Positions 6,269 to 8,999 of a DNA stretch of 8,999 nt are shown one piece after another. The stretch comes from JBDRGC01 sp043818215 (lineage in GTDB: Bacteria; Chloroflexota; Anaerolineae; Anaerolineales; UBA11858): NCBI GenBank assembly GCA_043818215.1, contig JBDRGC010000099.1, forward strand, positions 1 through 8,999, given 5' to 3'. The notes beneath the pieces are model-generated. The model made no database searches, was not told the DNA's origin, and saw only the letters and a program-made list of their open reading frames with translations. The position numbers and the translations under genes were made by a program. Numbering within the stretch: the first letter of the stretch is position 1; every line of letters begins with the position of its first letter.

Positions 6269-6408
6269 TCAACTCTCCTGCACTTCCCGCAGCCGGTAGA
6301 CGACCAACCCACCGGCCGCCAGGATCAACGCGCCGGTGATGACTGCCGCAAAGATGGGTGGGATGGCCCAAGAAGCTAAGGCCTGGGGGTAATGCCGAGG
6401 ATATGTTG
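6269..6408 (-). pseudogene. 3' remnant of a membrane-protein gene (C-terminal transmembrane anchor)
   Basis: Read on the minus strand, the last ~45 codons before TGA (6269-6271) encode YPQALASWAIPPIFAAVI and then TGALILAAGGLVVYRLREVQES. This is a clean ~22-residue transmembrane helix followed by a short charged cytoplasmic tail, as in the C-terminal anchor of a single-pass surface protein or the last helix of a polytopic one. A terminator lies 56 bp downstream. Upstream, the frame passes directly into the 18-bp tandem array (as MIYPKG units) and then into repeat-derived sequence with no protein-like character, although it stays open to 6865. I infer that the 5' part of the gene was lost or displaced by repeats. 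The original family is not recognised. Confidence 0.45.
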
Positions 6409-6480
6409 ATATCATGCCCTTTGGGTATATCATGCCCTTTGGGTATATCATGCCCTTTGGGTATATCATGCCCTTTGGGT
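6409..6480. repeat. Four perfect 18-bp tandem repeats
   Basis: ATATCATGCCCTTTGGGT occurs four times head to tail without a mismatch (6409-6426, 6427-6444, 6445-6462, 6463-6480). Because 18 is a multiple of three, frames stay open: the plus strand reads MPFGYI units and the minus strand MIYPKG or PKGHDI units. Identity between units points to recent expansion by slippage. There are no spacers, so it is not a CRISPR array. Confidence 0.9.
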
Positions 6481-6665
6481 GCATAGGTCGGGTGCTCAAG
6501 AAGGTAGAGGGTTTCCATTTGTCAGGGCATTCCCGAAGGACACACCTGCACTTGCACCGGAACGGAAGTGTCGGGACGATGTGTGGTACTTTTTCCTTTT
6601 TTTTTTCTGCACCGTGCCGGTACGGAGTAGCGCCCCCCCTGCCCCCCAATCCTGGGGGGAGCCAC
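6481..6665. other. Gene-free stretch with poly-T tract and G/C hairpin
   Basis: No gene is supported. T5-CC-T10 lies at 6590-6606. A hairpin CCCCCCA/TGGGGGG (6642-6648 with 6653-6659, 4-base loop) sits immediately before the first copy of the duplicated element. Open frames on both strands here are repeat read-through with skewed composition. Confidence 0.5.
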
Positions 6666-6787
6666 GCGGGTTTCCCCAAGCCCACCGAATGAATTCGGCG
6701 TCTGCTATCGAAAACGTGTTGGAAACACGTTAGTGCAGTTGGGCCGAGTAATACGGATACCCCGCAGGGTTGGGGGGTCAGGGGGGC
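6666..6787. repeat. Duplicated structured element, copy A
   Basis: Matches copy B (6823-6950) almost base for base over the first ~82 positions, then with short indels. It contains three nested or adjacent inverted pairs: GCCCA/TGGGC (6680-6684 with 6740-6744), the palindrome CCGAATGAATTCGG (6685-6698), and AACGTGTT-GGA-AACACGTT (6713-6731). Together these can form a three-way junction. It ends in a G-rich tract (GGGTTGGGGGGTCAGGGGGGC) that lacks the perfect hairpin found in copy B. No coding potential is evident. Confidence 0.75.
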
Positions 6788-6822
6788 GCTTTGGGCTGAG
6801 CAATACGGGTTCCCCCCAGGGG

Positions 6823-6950
6823 GCGGGTTTCCCCAAGCCCACCGAATGAATTCGGCGTCTGTCATCGAAAACGTGTTGGAAACACGTTAGCGCAGTTGGG
6901 CCGAGCACGAGCAATACGGATACCCCCCAAAGTTGGGGGGTCAGGGGGGC
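6823..6950. repeat. Duplicated structured element, copy B
   Basis: Second copy of the element at 6666-6787. The same pairs lie at 6837-6841 with 6897-6901, 6842-6855, and 6870-6877 with 6881-6888. The few substitutions in the shared ~82 bases (CTGCTATCG/CTGTCATCG, TTAGTG/TTAGCG) all fall outside the stems. It carries an extra CACGAGC-like insertion and ends with a perfect 9-bp hairpin, ACCCCCCAA-AG-TTGGGGGGT (6922-6941). That hairpin lies 53 bp past the stop of the minus-strand tetR-type gene, where it could impede transcription, though no T-tract follows. Confidence 0.75.
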
Positions 6951-6993
6951 TGGCTGAGTAGTTACGTTTTATCTAAATCTCACACGTACAGCA

Positions 6994-7587
6994 CTATATT
7001 TCTGCGATTTCTGTTAATCCCAATACCGTTCTGACGCCCGGCATGACCAGTTGTTGGAAGATTTCATCCATACGTTCTGGTGAGTAAGGCAGCTTGTTAT
7101 CGAGCCACCATTTGAGCAGAATTAGCAAAGCACCTGCCACAGAGGAGGACAGAATTGGCAGAGGGATTGAGGGAGGTTGTCTACCTGTAAGGAGAAGAGC
7201 AAATCGATCTTCGATTTTCTTGCTTAGAGCAGCATGTCCTTCCTTCGTCAACAATTCGAAACCTGATCCCCAAACCAATGTCCGGTAGAGTTCATAATGC
7301 CCTTGGGCGTGGTGAAACAGCATTGATGTATCGAACAGGCATTGATCTTTCTCGCTTGAAACAATCTGCTGGACAAGTATATCCAGGATACGCTCGAAAC
7401 CACTTTTCAACAGATCATCCTTGTTCTGGTAATGGGCGTAGAAAGTGGCTCTTCCAACGTTGGCCTGGTCAACAATATCTTGTATGGTGATCTGGTCGTA
7501 ATGCCTGGCAGCCAACAACTCTATCAGAGCATTGATTAACGCCTGTTGAGTGCGTTGAGCGCGGCGGTCCTGCCCTTGTTCTGTCAT
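6994..7587 (-). CDS. TetR/AcrR family transcriptional regulator
   Basis: A 197-residue one-component DNA-binding regulator, usually a dimeric repressor released by a small ligand. The N-terminal domain is canonical: RTQQALINALIELL (12-25) forms helix 1, and the helix-turn-helix ITIQDIVDQANVGRATFYAHYQNKDDLL spans 33-60 with the recognition helix around GRATFYAHY. The C-terminal ligand domain ends with ALLILLKWWLDNKLPYSPERMDEIFQQLV (154-181), a signature of the TetR C-terminal subtype found in several Gram-positive and Chloroflexota regulators. GAGGTG lies 5 bases before the ATG (7593-7598 on the plus strand), supporting this start. It is divergent from the membrane operon beginning at 7744, the usual arrangement for a TetR repressor and its target. 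The ligand is unknown. Confidence 0.92.
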   Translation of the reverse strand: MTEQGQDRRAQRTQQALINALIELLAARHYDQITIQDIVDQANVGRATFYAHYQNKDDLLKSGFERILDILVQQIVSSEKDQCLFDTSMLFHHAQGHYELYRTLVWGSGFELLTKEGHAALSKKIEDRFALLLTGRQPPSIPLPILSSSVAGALLILLKWWLDNKLPYSPERMDEIFQQLVMPGVRTVLGLTEIAEI

Positions 7588-7621
7588 AGGGGCACCTCGT
7601 TTTTGTACATATCACTTCTTT

Positions 7622-7637
7622 TGTCCATTACGGGACA
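7622..7637. promoter_or_regulatory. Candidate operator dyad between the divergent genes
   Basis: TGTCCATTACGGGACA contains inverted TGTCC (7622-7626) and GGACA (7633-7637) around 6 bases. It lies 35 bp upstream of the regulator's ATG and just upstream of the candidate promoter of the membrane operon. Position and symmetry fit an autoregulatory TetR-type site. This is inferred from symmetry alone. Confidence 0.4.
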
Positions 7638-7655
7638 TTTTGGCTCGAATGTAGA

Positions 7656-7684
7656 TTGTCGATAGGGTGTTTAGCATGGATAAT
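7656..7684 (+). promoter_or_regulatory. Candidate sigma-70-type promoter for the membrane operon
   Basis: TTGTCG (7656-7661) and GATAAT (7679-7684) are separated by 17 bases and lie 60 bp before the ATG at 7744. The -10 matches the consensus at five of six positions and the -35 at four of six. A 6-bp hairpin, CCTGCC/GGCAGG (7702-7707 with 7713-7718), would lie in the leader. Confidence 0.4.
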
Positions 7685-7743
7685 GATGACAACAAAATTA
7701 TCCTGCCTTGTGGGCAGGCATCTTATCTCATGGAGCGAATTGA

Positions 7744-8436
7744 ATGAACGAAAATAAATTGCTGTATCAAACCAAACGCATTGGCACGGCTCTGGCCTTC
7801 ATATTTTACCCGATCTTGGCGGGCATTGCTTTTGCTGTGCATCCGAACCTGTTGAGCCTGAATATCAGCTATGACATTCAGGAAAAAATCAACGAGTTCC
7901 ACGGGAACCAAATCTTGCATTTTGGGCACGTGCTGATGGTGGTTGCGGTTCCACTACTCATCATCATCGCTATACATTTTATAAACTTGCTTCAACGGCG
8001 AGGCGACTGGTGGGGTTTTGTCGGCGGCATCCTGGCAGTGACTGGTGCAGTGATTCTGGCGGTGGATAAAGGCGCATTGTGCCTGGTTCCCAGCGCATTC
8101 GACACGTTGCCGGAATCCCAGTTTCGCGCCTTGATCCCCGGTATCGAAGCGCTGTTCCAATACAAGGGCTGGTTATGGGTTTTGCAACTGCTGCCGCTGC
8201 TACCGCTTGGATTTATTCTCCAATCTACGGGGCTGGTGATCTCGAAGGAGATCCCGCGCCAGCAAAGTATTCCCATGTTGATCGGCTCGATCCTGATGGC
8301 CAACCCGGATATCGACTTGATTGGTTTGGCAGCCACGATTGTTTTGGCAATCGGTTTTATCCCCTATGCCATCCAGTTGATCCAGGGTGTTCCACAAATT
8401 GCAAATCAATCACTTGCCACAGTTGCTGGCAAATAA
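7744..8436 (+). CDS. Polytopic membrane protein of unknown function
   Basis: A 230-residue integral membrane protein with about six hydrophobic segments: roughly 14-33 (ALAFIFYPILAGIAFAV), 57-82 (HVLMVVAVPLLIIIAIHF), 89-115 (GFVGGILAVTGAVILAV), 142-166 (WLWVLQLLPLLPLGFIL), 176-187 and 191-214 (IGLAATIVLAIGFIPYAI). The loop between segments one and two is polar (SYDIQEKINEFHGNQ), and HFGHV at its end is a possible metal or haem contact, though this is speculative. No signal peptide or catalytic motif is recognised, and I cannot name a family. GGAG lies 8 bases before the ATG (7732-7735). The next gene starts 15 bp after the stop, so they form an operon divergent from the TetR regulator. A role in envelope stress or export of the repressor's ligand is possible but unsupported by motifs. 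Confidence 0.75.
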   Translation: MNENKLLYQTKRIGTALAFIFYPILAGIAFAVHPNLLSLNISYDIQEKINEFHGNQILHFGHVLMVVAVPLLIIIAIHFINLLQRRGDWWGFVGGILAVTGAVILAVDKGALCLVPSAFDTLPESQFRALIPGIEALFQYKGWLWVLQLLPLLPLGFILQSTGLVISKEIPRQQSIPMLIGSILMANPDIDLIGLAATIVLAIGFIPYAIQLIQGVPQIANQSLATVAGK

Positions 8437-8451
8437 TCACAGGAGTTTGAC

Positions 8452-8999
8452 ATGATATCAGCGAATGAATGGTGGGCGGTTCTCCAGAACTATAGCTTGA
8501 ACATATTCCCGACACAGATCGTATTCTATCTGCTGGCAGTTGCCGTGCTGGCGGTATTTTTCACACAACAAGAAACGACTGCAAATCGTGTGATCAAAGG
8601 CGGTTTTGTACTTGCCTTTGGCTGGATAGGCATCGTTTTCTTTATACTGCTTGGGCAGGAATTACCAGCCCATAATGCACAGGCTTTCCTGTTTTTATCA
8701 CTGTCTGTGTTGTTTGCCGTAGATTTCTTCACAAATACCTATCAGTTCAGTTTGCCGCGAGCGGGCTGGCAAAAAACACTAACGATTGCTGGCTTCGGAT
8801 TGGTGATGGCTTATCCGTTGTTCAGCATTTTGCTGGGACGCCCGGCATCCCGATGGATCATCCCTGGAACCTTTCCCTGCCCCACGGTCGCGCTGGCACT
8901 GGTCTTCATGGCAACAACATTCCCGGCTAGACAGCGATGGCTGTATCTCATCACGCTGGGATTGCTGTTGCTATGGGCTATCCCCTTTCCGATCATGAT
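8452..8999 (+). CDS. DUF6064-like membrane protein, 3' end cut by the window
   Basis: The open frame starts at ATG 8452, 6 bases after AGGAG (8441-8445), and runs off the edge after 182 codons without a stop. The start reads MISANEWWAVLQNYSLNIFP. Hydrophobic helices follow at roughly 21-36, 48-64, 70-90, 108-124, 137-150 and 157-175. The stretch LVMAYPLFSILLGRP, then PGTFPCPTVALALVFMA, resembles what I remember of DUF6064 proteins (GYPLxxLLxGRPW followed by APDPTALATLGLLL), so I assign it there with moderate confidence. Function is unknown. It shares a transcript with the 7744-8436 gene, and both are probably under the divergent TetR regulator. The missing C-terminus cannot be assessed. Confidence 0.7.
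   Translation, partial: MISANEWWAVLQNYSLNIFPTQIVFYLLAVAVLAVFFTQQETTANRVIKGGFVLAFGWIGIVFFILLGQELPAHNAQAFLFLSLSVLFAVDFFTNTYQFSLPRAGWQKTLTIAGFGLVMAYPLFSILLGRPASRWIIPGTFPCPTVALALVFMATTFPARQRWLYLITLGLLLLWAIPFPIM

Noticed and set aside
6409..6480. CRISPR array
   Set aside because: The repeats are directly adjacent, with no unique spacers and no cas genes.
6590..6606. Terminator at the poly-T run
   Set aside because: No stable hairpin precedes the T-tract on the plus strand and no transcript would need it. It is treated as a homopolymer.
6269..6865. Minus-strand 198-codon open frame taken as one complete gene
   Set aside because: Only the last ~45 codons look like protein. The rest reads through the tandem array, poly-T and G/C repeats with skewed composition, and no ribosome site is seen. 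Only the 3' remnant is kept.
6666..6950. Retron or group II intron RNA
   Set aside because: The elements are structured, but no reverse transcriptase is encoded in the window and no msr/msd arrangement was found.

Overview
The window reads as ordinary bacterial chromosome of moderate GC, rich in intergenic repeats. An acyl-CoA dehydrogenase, an M42 aminopeptidase, a lipoprotein solute-binding protein and abundant palindromic repeats would fit an Anaerolineae-type member of the Chloroflexota. That assignment is an inference from gene style and repeat content; there is no rRNA or other marker to confirm it.

Layout. 10-1644 (+) is a long-form acyl-CoA dehydrogenase closed by a strong terminator at 1697-1736. 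1741-2297 is a repeat-filled gap with an imperfect 180-bp palindrome, a perfect 42-bp nested hairpin and a composite repeat. 2298-3050 (+) is a solitary, AT-richer DUF3800 gene whose last codons lie in a palindrome. 3146-4147 (+) is an M42 metallo-aminopeptidase. 4148-4505 holds palindromic repeats with TGTCATTGCGA-like ends. 4506-5780 (+) is a solute-binding lipoprotein with no transporter partner beside it. 5781-6993 has no convincing complete gene. It holds a seven-unit heptad array, a 98-bp inverted repeat, a doubtful 47-codon ORF, the minus-strand 3' end of a lost membrane-protein gene with its own terminator, a four-unit 18-bp tandem repeat, and two copies of a ~125-bp element that can fold as a three-way junction between G/C hairpins.

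The right edge is a divergent regulatory unit. A TetR-family repressor (6994-7587, -) faces a two-gene membrane operon: a polytopic protein of unknown family (7744-8436, +) and a DUF6064-like membrane protein (8452 to the edge, +). A dyad and a plausible promoter lie between them. The simplest reading is that the repressor controls the two membrane proteins.

I found no complete defence, CRISPR or secretion system. The most unusual content is the 5781-6960 repeat field and the nested palindrome at 1937-1978.
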